This document shows positions 1 to 4,870 of a stretch of DNA of 5,691 bases, piece after piece. Numbering within the stretch: the first letter of the stretch is position 1; the number at the start of each line of letters is the position of its first letter. Made by a program: the position numbers and the translations under genes. This DNA is from Candidatus Yanofskybacteria bacterium RIFCSPHIGHO2_01_FULL_41_26 (GTDB taxonomy: Bacteria > Patescibacteria > Paceibacteria > 2-02-FULL-40-12 > GWA2-44-9). The stretch spans positions 1-5,691 of the forward strand of contig MGJB01000004.1 of assembly GCA_001794055.1 (NCBI GenBank). Reading direction: 5' to 3'. The notes beneath the pieces are model-generated. The model was not told the DNA's origin. It ran no database searches and worked only from the letters and a program-made list of their open reading frames with translations.

Positions 1-2
1 CT

Positions 3-56
3 TTCTACCAGTCATTTACTAACACTGCCGATATTGCTCCTCGTGTAAGAATTTAA
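3..56 (+). CDS. Possible C-terminal end of an upstream gene (partial)
   Basis: The frame starting at base 3 reads FYQSFTNTADIAPRVRI and then a TAA stop, followed by a T-run (59-64) that could end transcription. The residue mix looks more like a soluble protein than the other two frames, one of which gives a short hydrophobic tail ending at 48. Only 17 residues are visible, so neither the family nor the reality of the gene can be judged. It would lie on the same strand as the small gene that follows. Confidence 0.25.
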   Translation, partial: FYQSFTNTADIAPRVRI

Positions 57-131
57 GATTTTTTGTGGTTCTTCAGGCGACAGGTTTATTTAGTGGGCAT
101 GTTTAGGATCATTTATTGGAGGTTGATGTTT

Positions 132-350
132 ATGGAAATAACTGAAAGAGAATTTCACAGAGCGGTTTTAGCTTATTTTGAAAAACTTCACAAAGAAGTT
201 GGTAGAGTTGGTTGGACAGCAGACAATATTGAAAAAGTTACAAAAGAACTGCGAGATTTGGTTGCTATGGACAGTAAAATAAAAGGAAGAGAAAAAGTCA
301 TGGTACACCTGGGACATACTTTTGGTCCTTTCGGTTTTAAAATAAAATAA
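132..350 (+). CDS. Small hypothetical protein, 72 aa
   Basis: I do not recognise this protein. It is charged and mostly helix-forming over residues 1-55 (MEITEREFHRAV..., ...KVTKELRDLVAM), then ends in a short glycine/phenylalanine-rich stretch (GHTFGPFGFKIK). No signal peptide, membrane segment or cysteine pair is visible. I chose the ATG at 132 because a Shine-Dalgarno sequence GGAGGT (118-123) sits 8 bases upstream and matches the CACCTCC end of the 16S gene in this window. The ATG at 126 is too close to it, and a start at 63 would place this site inside the gene. A weak TATA-like stretch (84-93) could give a start near 115 and a short leader. The stop is followed by a T-rich stretch. It is probably a real gene, judged by start signals and length only. 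Confidence 0.6.
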   Translation: MEITEREFHRAVLAYFEKLHKEVGRVGWTADNIEKVTKELRDLVAMDSKIKGREKVMVHLGHTFGPFGFKIK

Positions 351-363
351 TCTTACACCACTA

Positions 364-376
364 TTTCTTTTTTCTT
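364..376 (+). terminator. T-rich archaeal-type terminator after the 72-aa gene
   Basis: A run of TTTCTTTTTTCTT begins 13 bases after the stop codon at 350. Archaeal RNA polymerase commonly terminates at such oligo-T tracts without a hairpin. This is based on composition and position only. Confidence 0.4.
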
Positions 377-623
377 AATATTTGATGATGTGCCCCATTC
401 TGGTTATGGCCATCCCACAGAAAGAGTATGATATAATCTATTTTATCACAAAGAGATTCACACTCCACCCCATTCAAACTTGGGGAGTTCCCTTTTGATG
501 AGAAAGAAGAAAAAGTATTTTGAATTTTTTATTACGGCTCCCCTCACCAGACTCTTTCTCCCCTTGAAACTTTTGCCATGGCCACTTCTTTGTTCTTCCG
601 AGAAACTTCTTCGTCTAAATCAT
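377..623. other. Gene-free stretch with two weak open frames
   Basis: No gene can be supported here. Two short open stretches exist. One is a plus-strand ORF at 498-635 (45 aa, beginning MRKKKKYFEFF) with no good promoter or ribosome site at the right distance. The other is a stop-bounded minus-strand stretch at 642-544, whose residues (FYDLDEEVSRKNKEVAMAK) look protein-like but which has no start codon near its beginning. It could be a gene remnant. A small hairpin CCCCA...TGGGG lies at about 467-484. Confidence 0.4.
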
Positions 624-700
624 AAAAATGCGTGAAGCCGTCTCACCCCATACTGAAGTACGGGGTTTAAAAAGAGACGGCTTCTTAACTACGCATTTTT
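624..700. repeat. 77-base near-perfect hairpin, terminator- or mobile-element-like
   Basis: There are three nested stems. AAAAATGCGT (624-633) pairs with ACGCATTTTT (691-700). GAAGCCGTCTC (634-644) pairs exactly with GAGACGGCTTC (674-684). ACCCCATACT (645-654) pairs, with one mismatch, with AGTACGGGGT (657-666). Runs of A on the left and T on the right make it look like a two-way factor-independent terminator at the end of the minus-strand S23/IVP gene. An equally fair reading is a palindromic non-coding mobile element, such as an end of an IS200/IS605-type element. No transposase is present in the window. Confidence 0.75.
691..696. repeat. Left copy of ACGCAT direct repeat
   Basis: It matches ACGCAT at 835-840 and brackets the structured element. 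Read on the minus strand it is ATGCGT followed by AGTTAA, which gives an in-frame stop for the S23/IVP gene once the element is removed. The repeat is short, so chance is possible. Confidence 0.45.
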
Positions 701-834
701 AGGATGCAAAATAGCCAGAGATGCTATGCCATTCGCACAATGAAGCAGAGACTTCATTGGCGTCCCAGCAAAGCCTTGCTTTGCTCAGGACATCCATTGA
801 CTAAAGTCAATGGTTTTCTGGCTATTTTTGCATA
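697..834. mobile_element. Structured 138-base insertion-like element with branched fold and flanking direct repeats
   Basis: An outer stem, ATGCAAAATAGCCAG (704-718) with CTGGCTATTTTTGCAT (818-833, one extra base), encloses three separate perfect 8-bp hairpins. These are CAATGAAG/CTTCATTG (738-745, 752-759), AGCAAAGC/GCTTTGCT (767-774, 778-785, extendable by GTCC/GGAC) and CCATTGAC/GTCAATGG (794-801, 806-813). The direct repeat ACGCAT occurs just outside both ends, at 691-696 and 835-840. If everything between the repeats is removed, the S23/IVP gene on the minus strand reads Met-Arg-Ser-stop right where the conserved family region ends. This suggests a MITE-like insertion with a 6-base target duplication. 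No transposase is seen, so the mobile nature is inferred, while the fold is plain in the sequence. Confidence 0.6.
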
Positions 835-1176
835 ACGCATGAGACCGACAAGCTTGCCGGTGAAAAAGTTTAATTCTTCTTTGAGAGAATGATAAATGTC
901 ACCGTCCAGAAACTTCAGGTCAGCAGATAACTTTAGTGAAACTTCTAATTCTTTTGCCGAGCCAAAAGCATAACTCAGAAATGGCAAGAACTCTTTGTCT
1001 GTCTTTCGCGAACTTCCTTCCGCAATGTTCAAAGGCATGGAGATCGCCGCTCTTTTTATTTGTAAAATAATATTCTTCCGTTCATCCTCGGGAAAGCGAT
1101 CTACGAGAGGATACAACTTGATCACAAAAGCGTAAGCGAGATGGAAGAGATCTAGATTTTCATAACTTCTTACCAT
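754..1176 (-). CDS. Four-helix bundle protein of the 23S rRNA intervening-sequence (S23/IVP) family
   Basis: The 140-residue protein shows the hallmark order of the family. An N-terminal SYENLDLFHLAYAFVIKLY is followed by a RFPEDER turn, then the signature QIKRAAISMPLNIAEGSSR (about residues 42-60), a GSAKELEVSLKLSADL helix, and a last helix ending LVGLMRYAK. Relatives form small four-helix bundles, often encoded inside insertions in 23S rRNA genes, but their molecular role is not established. Here the gene sits downstream of 16S on the same strand. I chose the ATG at 1176, not the one at 1209, because the family normally begins close to this point and a TATA-like TTTAAAAT lies about 27 bases upstream, as for a leaderless mRNA. 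The last 20 or so residues (ARKPLTLVNGCPEQSK...) are encoded by the palindromic element at 697-834 and look added. Without it the protein would end ...GLMRS. Confidence 0.88.
   Translation of the reverse strand: MVRSYENLDLFHLAYAFVIKLYPLVDRFPEDERKNIILQIKRAAISMPLNIAEGSSRKTDKEFLPFLSYAFGSAKELEVSLKLSADLKFLDGDIYHSLKEELNFFTGKLVGLMRYAKIARKPLTLVNGCPEQSKALLGRQ
835..840. repeat. Right copy of ACGCAT direct repeat
   Basis: This is the partner of 691-696. It lies inside the S23/IVP reading frame and encodes the Met-Arg of LMRYAK, the last family-like residues before the unusual tail. Confidence 0.45.
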
Positions 1177-1198
1177 CTGGAGAAAAAGTGAGGGATAG

Positions 1199-1207
1199 AT
1201 TTTAAAC
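1199..1207 (-). promoter_or_regulatory. TATA-like box of the S23/IVP gene
   Basis: On the minus strand this reads GTTTAAAAT, centred about 27 bases before the ATG at 1176. The spacing is the same as for other leaderless-type genes in the window. The alternative start at 1209 would overlap the box. Confidence 0.45.
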
Positions 1208-1249
1208 ATTTAGATTGATGGTTGTCTATTTTAAATAATACCAATCTCC

Positions 1250-1330
1250 GCCCGGTGAATATGTCTTTTGAATGTCTTTTTGAAGAATAACGGCCTGCTC
1301 TTTGCCCGACAGCGGGTTAAGTCGTCACAA
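1250..1330 (+). repeat. Inverted, rearranged copy of parts of the 16S rRNA 3' end
   Basis: Three exact blocks occur on the plus strand in the same order as in mature 16S, whose gene is on the minus strand. They are GCCCGGTGAATATGTC (1250-1265, copy of 1601-1616), CCTGCTCTTTGC (1294-1305, copy of 1589-1600) and GGGTTAAGTCGTCACAA (1314-1330, copy of 1491-1507). In 16S the first two blocks are adjacent; here 28 bases separate them. Between the second and third, the 81 bases of helix 44 are replaced by 8. The match stops on both sides. Because 16S is transcribed leftwards into this region, its precursor would carry RNA complementary to its own decoding-region flanks. The region could be a decayed inverted duplication, a pairing element, or an assembly artefact. 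Confidence 0.85.
1261..1283. repeat. Short tandem duplication inside the 16S-like fragment
   Basis: ATGTCTTTTGA (1261-1271) is followed directly by ATGTCTTTTTGA (1272-1283), differing by one T. The first unit begins inside the 16S-identical block, so the duplication arose after or during the copying. It accounts for much of the 28 bases that separate the first two blocks. Confidence 0.7.
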
Positions 1331-1451
1331 AAATAGATTATATTTCATTTTGTTCAGCCTTCCGCGAGGATCATCGACGACAACGAAGTTTAAATCTCAG
1401 ACTACCATCCGCTAAACAAATAAAAAAGTATCTAAAATTATTTTAATAAAA
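1331..1451 (-). other. 16S rRNA trailer, AT-rich, with oligo-T terminator candidates
   Basis: This is the sequence just downstream of mature 16S. On the minus strand it shows seven Ts at the gene's end (1454-1448, partly within the rRNA end) and six Ts at 1427-1422, either of which could end transcription in an archaeon. No tRNA-Ala and no 23S start are seen, although these often follow 16S. A short GC-rich stretch (1371-1385) contains CCGCGAGG, which is self-complementary. A weak C/D-box-like arrangement was considered and not accepted. Confidence 0.5.
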
Positions 1452-2194
1452 AAAGGAGGTGATCCAGCCGTAGGTTCCCCTACGGCTACCTTGTGACGAC
1501 TTAACCCACCTCACCGAATCTAGATTTGATGCAACTGAAAGCTGCATCTCACCCAGACCCAACTCGGTTGGTTTGACGGGCGGTGTGTGCAAAGAGCAGG
1601 GACATATTCACCGGGCCATAATGAAGCCCGATTACTAGGGATTCCGGTGTCATGAGGGTGAGTTACAACCCTCAATCTAAACTAAGACAAGAGTTGGAGG
1701 TTTGGCTTCACCTTTCGGTGTTGCAGCCCATTGTTCTTGCCATTGTTGCGCGCGTGTAGCCCAGCAGATTCGGACCGTACAGACCTACCGTTGCCCACAC
1801 CTTCCTCCTTGTTTCCAAGGCAGTCCCCATAAGGTGCCCGGTCAGACAAAAGTCCCCGCTGGCAATTATGGATATGGGTCTCGCTCGTTACCTCACTTAA
1901 GAGGACACCTTACGGCACGAGCTGACGACGGCCATGCAATACCTCTCGGCTCGTCAGGTAAGACATTCAATCTGACCTTCACTCTGCCGTCGCTGCTGGT
2001 GAGATGTCCCGCGTAGAGTTGAATTAAACCGCACGCCGCACCCCTTGTAGTGCTCTCCCGCCAATTCCTTTAAGTTTCAGCCTTGCGACCGTACTTCCCA
2101 GGCGGTGAACTTAATGCCTTCGCGCCGACACTGCACATCCTCGAAGGATATGCAACATCTAGTTCACAGCGTTTACGGCTAGGACTACTCGGGT

Positions 2195-2293
2195 CTTTAA
2201 CTGGGTTATCGTTCTTGATGATTACTTGTTCATTTTTGTCAGATCAGTTTTATCGAACAAACAACAAAAATCAACATCAACAAAAACCCCAGA
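2195..2293 (-). other. 99-base BHB-type intron in the 790 loop of 16S rRNA
   Basis: The rRNA reads GGATTAGAT, then 99 extra bases, then ACCCGAGTAGTCC. Removing them restores the universal GGATTAGATACCC...GTAGTCC segment, which places the insertion after E. coli position 793. The ends fold as an archaeal bulge-helix-bulge. The 5' site is exon UUAG followed by bulge AU^U. The intron helix CUGGG pairs with CCCAG. The intron 3' UUAA pairs with exon UUAG, and the second bulge is AG^A. Both cuts fall after the second base of a three-base bulge. The outer exon helix has one A-C mismatch, then three G-C pairs. The intron is too short to encode a homing endonuclease. Splicing by the tRNA-splicing endonuclease is inferred from the motif. 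Confidence 0.88.
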
Positions 2294-2390
2294 ATCTAAT
2301 CCGGTTTGCTCCCCTAGCTTTCGTTCCTCACCGTCGGACCCGTTCTCGTTAGGCGCCTTCGCCACAGGTAGTCCTCCTGAGATTATAGCA

Positions 2391-2439
2391 CTGTAAATAC
2401 TCATTTTGTGTATTTTTAGTTACGAACAAAGTGAGTATA
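2391..2439 (-). other. 49-base BHB-type intron in the 690 loop of 16S rRNA
   Basis: The rRNA reads GGTAAAA, then 49 extra bases, then TGCTATAATC. Joining the flanks gives GGTAAAATGCTATAATC, matching the conserved 690 loop at about E. coli 690-705. The cut lies near 696/697, with one ambiguous T. The BHB motif has exon GUAA paired with intron UUAC, bulges AA^U and AG^U, and an intron stem AUACUCA/UGAGUAU extended by UUUGU/ACAAA after one mismatch. Both cuts again fall after the second bulge base. The stem fills most of the intron, leaving no room for a protein. It could instead be a tolerated loop extension that stays in the RNA; the clean motif favours splicing. Confidence 0.82.
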
Positions 2440-2725
2440 TTTTACCGCTCCCTCAGGAATACTCCTAACGCCTCCCGGTCCCAAGATAAGTAGTATCTCA
2501 AGCACGCCGTTTTGTTAAGCGCAACGATTTCACCCAAGACTGTCTTATCCGGCTACGAACGCTTTAGGCCAAATAAATGCGATTCCCACTCGTGGCGCAG
2601 GTGTTACCGCGGCGGCTGGCACCCGTCTTACCCACCACTTATTCGCCAAGTTATTTACACTTGGCAAAAGCCTATGCAAAGCATAAGCACTGGGAGTTCC
2701 CCTATCGCACTTGCGTACATTGTAG

Positions 2726-2756
<31 letters not shown>

Positions 2757-3072
2757 AGGGTCAGTGTCTAAGTACCCTTCTCCGGGCTACCGCTCTCACG
2801 GCCCGTACTGATCGTAGGTTTGGTGGTCCGTTACACCGCCAACAGCCTAATCAGCCGCCAACTCATCCTTAGGCATTGCTTTTGAGCAAAAAAACATTCC
2901 AGTATTTCTTGCCTATCCGGGTTTACCCTCAGTTTCCCAAGGTTGTCCTAGACCTAAGGTCAGATTATTGACGTGTTGCTGAGCATTCCGCCTGGGCTCT
3001 TGCGAGCCCTCTGACTTGCATGGCTTAATCGATCTCCCATAGCAGCAATCTTCCGCAGGATCAACGGAGATT

Positions 3073-3190
3073 AAATTTCTCGATCCTTTGCATTATTTGG
3101 TAAAGTCGCAGACTATAGTCAACTTAAAAGAATCCAAAGTATTTTTGGATCACCAATTCACACTCAACATTACTTGAGCATACATGTTGT
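3073..3190 (-). other. 16S rRNA leader with two hairpins
   Basis: This is the transcribed spacer between the predicted start near 3190 and mature 16S. It holds ATCCAAA/TTTGGAT (3132-3138, 3144-3150) and CTCAA/TTGAG (3163-3167, 3174-3178). A stretch CAAATAA (3086-3092 region, minus strand) can pair with TTATTTG in the trailer near 1417-1423, which might start the usual 16S processing stem. I could not extend that pairing to a convincing bulge-helix-bulge. Confidence 0.45.
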
Positions 3191-3211
3191 GTTTTCATTG
3201 AGAAGAGGGCT

Positions 3212-3227
3212 TATTTATAAATGTTTC
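3212..3227 (-). promoter_or_regulatory. 16S rRNA promoter (BRE and TATA box)
   Basis: On the minus strand this reads GAAACATTTATAAATA, a strong archaeal TATA box with an A-rich TFB-recognition element before it. Transcription should start near 3190, giving a leader of about 118 bases. Thirteen bases (AGAAACATTTATA) are identical to the eL41 promoter at 3448-3460. Confidence 0.85.
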
Positions 3228-3297
3228 TCTTGAAGAGTCCGACGAGAAAAAAATGAGAGTAGGAGGTAAAAAGGATAAAAACCAAATAACTACAGAG

Positions 3298-3311
3298 AAA
3301 AACAACAAAAA
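3298..3311 (-). terminator. Oligo-T terminator after eL41
   Basis: Right after the eL41 stop, the minus strand carries TTTTTGTTGTTTTT. Two five-T runs are typical of archaeal intrinsic termination. It would separate eL41 from 16S transcription, although some readthrough is possible. Confidence 0.6.
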
Positions 3312-3314
3312 TGT

Positions 3315-3422
3315 TTACGAAGCTTGAATCTTACGCCGGCGCTTGGCTTTCTTGATCTTCTTACGCTGCCATTTCCAGCGCATCTGCCCTTTTTTCTTCC
3401 AGCGGCGTGAGCTTCGTTTCAT
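3315..3422 (-). CDS. rpl41e: Large-subunit ribosomal protein eL41
   Basis: This 35-residue, extremely basic peptide begins MKRSSRRWKKKGQMRWKW and continues with alternating Lys/Arg (KKIKKAKRRRK). It matches the archaeal eL41 pattern, where MK-basic-W-KKKG precedes the MRWKW core that starts the eukaryotic form. eL41 is a single helix at the ribosomal subunit interface, known from archaeal and eukaryotic ribosomes. The ATG at 3422 is chosen over the internal one at 3383. The first 13 residues are archaeal-like, and a TATA box lies about 26 bases upstream, implying a leaderless mRNA. The gene lies on the same strand as 16S, about 240 bases ahead of it, with an oligo-T terminator between. It is usually missed by gene finders because of its size. 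Confidence 0.93.
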   Translation of the reverse strand: MKRSSRRWKKKGQMRWKWQRKKIKKAKRRRKIQAS

Positions 3423-3443
3423 TTCCCGTCTGGAGAGGTAATC

Positions 3444-3460
3444 ATTTTATAAATGTTTCT
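3444..3460 (-). promoter_or_regulatory. eL41 promoter (BRE and TATA box)
   Basis: The minus strand reads AGAAACATTTATAAAAT. The TATA centre lies about 26 bases before the eL41 ATG, so the transcript should start at or next to that ATG. The first 13 bases are identical to the 16S promoter. Confidence 0.8.
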
Positions 3461-3523
3461 AAAGATACGACCGAAACAAATTTTTGACGAGTTACTTGCG
3501 CAGGTACCGGACAGTAAAAAAAA

Positions 3524-3532
3524 TTATTAAAT
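3524..3532 (+). promoter_or_regulatory. TATA-like box of the 242-aa gene
   Basis: TTATTAAAT is centred about 27 bases before the ATG at 3555, the spacing seen for leaderless genes here. It is weaker than the eL41 and 16S boxes. The 132-base gap between eL41 and this gene is a divergent promoter region. Confidence 0.5.
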
Positions 3533-3554
3533 CCACCTGCCAATTGTAAGAAAA

Positions 3555-4283
3555 ATGTCATCTCTTCGTAAACTTCGCTGGACAGCACAAAAAACCGCAA
3601 GGAAAGTGTACTACTGGACAACCATATCGCAAGAAAAACATCGGGAGGCTTTGGCGCGAGTACAAGATTTTGCCGGTGATTTCGTCGCCCGCCTGGACGA
3701 CCCATCTTTTCTTACGACATTAAGACCATCTGGTGAACAACAGAAATCTTTACAGACGATCATCGATGAAACACGCGAGGGAAACATGCGGTTACTGGGT
3801 AATTGTGATGTGTCGCACGACAGCTTCCCTGTTCTCACTGCCCGATATTCCAATTATTCTTTAGAAGACGGCGTTGATATATTTGGTAGTACAGCCCACG
3901 TTGTTTTGGGCGCAACGTACAACCACGACACGAAACTGCCTACAAAAGCCTATTTTTTTGGTTATAGTTCTCATTGGCCAGTTCCAATCGCGCATGATAT
4001 CCACTTTCTGCTCTCACCCCAAAAAATTACCTCAGAAAACCTGGGTTTGATTTTTGGCAAATCAGCTCTCCGGAAAGAAGAGATTACCGTTGATGGATCA
4101 AGAATAACGACAGTGCGTCGAATTGAAGAGACCGAGGAGACATCGGTATACCATCTATTGGGAACAATGGAGAGCAAGAGCCTTGGCGTGGAGTTGTTCG
4201 TGTACGGCTTTAATGAGAAAAATCTTCATTCTGCAGAAAAAGAACGAGAGCCCGGAGGGGAGCATTCACCATCATTGACATAA
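3555..4283 (+). CDS. Hypothetical protein, 242 aa
   Basis: I do not recognise a family. The N-terminus is basic and helix-prone (residues 1-50, MSSLRKLRWTAQKTARK... to ...ARVQDFAGDFVARL). The middle, from about residue 85 to 150, alternates short hydrophobic stretches and turns (FPVLTARYSNYSLEDGVDIFG; HVVLGATYNHD; AYFFGYSSHWPVPIAHDIHF), suggesting a beta-rich fold with several His and Asp residues. The last 50 residues are charged. There is no signal peptide or membrane helix. The ATG at 3555 is supported by a TATA-like box at leaderless distance. The gene is divergent from eL41 and converges on the oxygenase operon with only 23 bases between stops. The long open frame and start signals make a real gene likely, but its function is unknown. 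Confidence 0.75.
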   Translation: MSSLRKLRWTAQKTARKVYYWTTISQEKHREALARVQDFAGDFVARLDDPSFLTTLRPSGEQQKSLQTIIDETREGNMRLLGNCDVSHDSFPVLTARYSNYSLEDGVDIFGSTAHVVLGATYNHDTKLPTKAYFFGYSSHWPVPIAHDIHFLLSPQKITSENLGLIFGKSALRKEEITVDGSRITTVRRIEETEETSVYHLLGTMESKSLGVELFVYGFNEKNLHSAEKEREPGGEHSPSLT

Positions 4284-4306
4284 TTGACGAACCAATTTCT
4301 CGGCGA

Positions 4307-4870
4307 TTACACTTTAATGATAACAAATACCCTCTTTCTCTTTCCGACCAGATGATTCACATACTTCACAAACCGCTGTTCATCTTTCTGCCGCCGGATA
4401 ATCATCAATGAATTCGGCTTAACAGGAAGTTTTAAAGCATCACCGGTCCCATTAACGTAAGTGATCGTACCTCCCCACGCTGAATCCCATCCGACGGTGA
4501 GATCAAAGATGATATCCACACCGGGCTTCTCGGTATAACTATCGTTCAAGAGAGTATAATCTTTCTGGGAAAAAGAATAGAGATAAACACGGCCTAAAGT
4601 TATTTTTCTGCCCATAATTGTATTCAGGAAAGAGATCACTCCCGGAGAAAATAATTTTTGTTGTAATGCTGGAGAGATGTTCAATGAGCTATAGCTATGA
4701 AACATTGGTTTCTGTTCATGGGAAAAAGAAAGGCTCAAAATCTCTTTTCGGAGAGAAGCAAAGGCATTCTTTTCGAGAAAATCAAAGAGGGATACATGGG
4801 GAAAATCTTTTTTTTCTGAAAACGCAGCTTTCACTTTCCCCGCATTTTTCAGATAAAATTTATTGATCAT
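4307..4870 (-). CDS. 2OG-Fe(II) oxygenase-fold protein lacking the HxD metal pair (probable pseudoenzyme)
   Basis: The 187-residue protein has the same layout as the gene before it in the operon. It has an opening FPHVSLFDFLEKNAFASLRKEI near residues 23-44 and a jelly-roll core with SYTEKPGVDIIFDLTVGWDSAWGGTITYV at about 111-139. It then has KPNSLMIIRR and a final VNHLVGKRKRVFVII. In active relatives the position before this core is LLHDx, with His and Asp binding iron. Here it reads LLNDS (residues 107-111), so both metal ligands appear changed. The distal His173 and a 2-oxoglutarate-type Arg (178 or 180) remain. Its ATG overlaps the stop of the upstream gene (ATGATCAATAA), so translation is probably coupled. 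It may act as a partner or regulatory subunit, like the inactive second domain of yeast Tpa1. Family assignment is firm in fold, loose in substrate. Confidence 0.78.
   Translation of the reverse strand: MINKFYLKNAGKVKAAFSEKKDFPHVSLFDFLEKNAFASLRKEILSLSFSHEQKPMFHSYSSLNISPALQQKLFSPGVISFLNTIMGRKITLGRVYLYSFSQKDYTLLNDSYTEKPGVDIIFDLTVGWDSAWGGTITYVNGTGDALKLPVKPNSLMIIRRQKDEQRFVKYVNHLVGKRKRVFVIIKV

Noticed and set aside
498..635. Plus-strand ORF of 45 codons starting MRKKKKYFEFF
   Set aside because: No promoter or ribosome site at a convincing distance, its end runs into the 77-base hairpin, and no family resemblance was seen.
544..642. Minus-strand open stretch reading FYDLDEEVSRKNKEVAMAK
   Set aside because: Residue content looks protein-like, but it has no start codon near its beginning and partly arises from the hairpin; at most a remnant.
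704..833. Possible tRNA, suggested by the cloverleaf-like fold
   Set aside because: All stems are 8 bp or longer, there is no TTC T-loop or CCA-adjacent acceptor pattern, and no anticodon arm of 5 bp with a 7-base loop.
1356..1405. C/D-box guide RNA candidate in the 16S trailer (GATGA and CTGA motifs)
   Set aside because: The C box is poor, spacing to the first CTGA is too short, and the putative guide has no match in this 16S.
3073..3120. Leader-trailer processing stem with bulge-helix-bulge around 16S
   Set aside because: A 7-bp CAAATAA/TTATTTG pairing exists, but I could not extend it to the required 4-bp centre and two bulges.
3257..3290. Shine-Dalgarno-like AGGAGGT on the plus strand near 3260
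   Set aside because: No ATG or other start with an open frame follows at a suitable distance; it lies in the 16S upstream region on the opposite strand.
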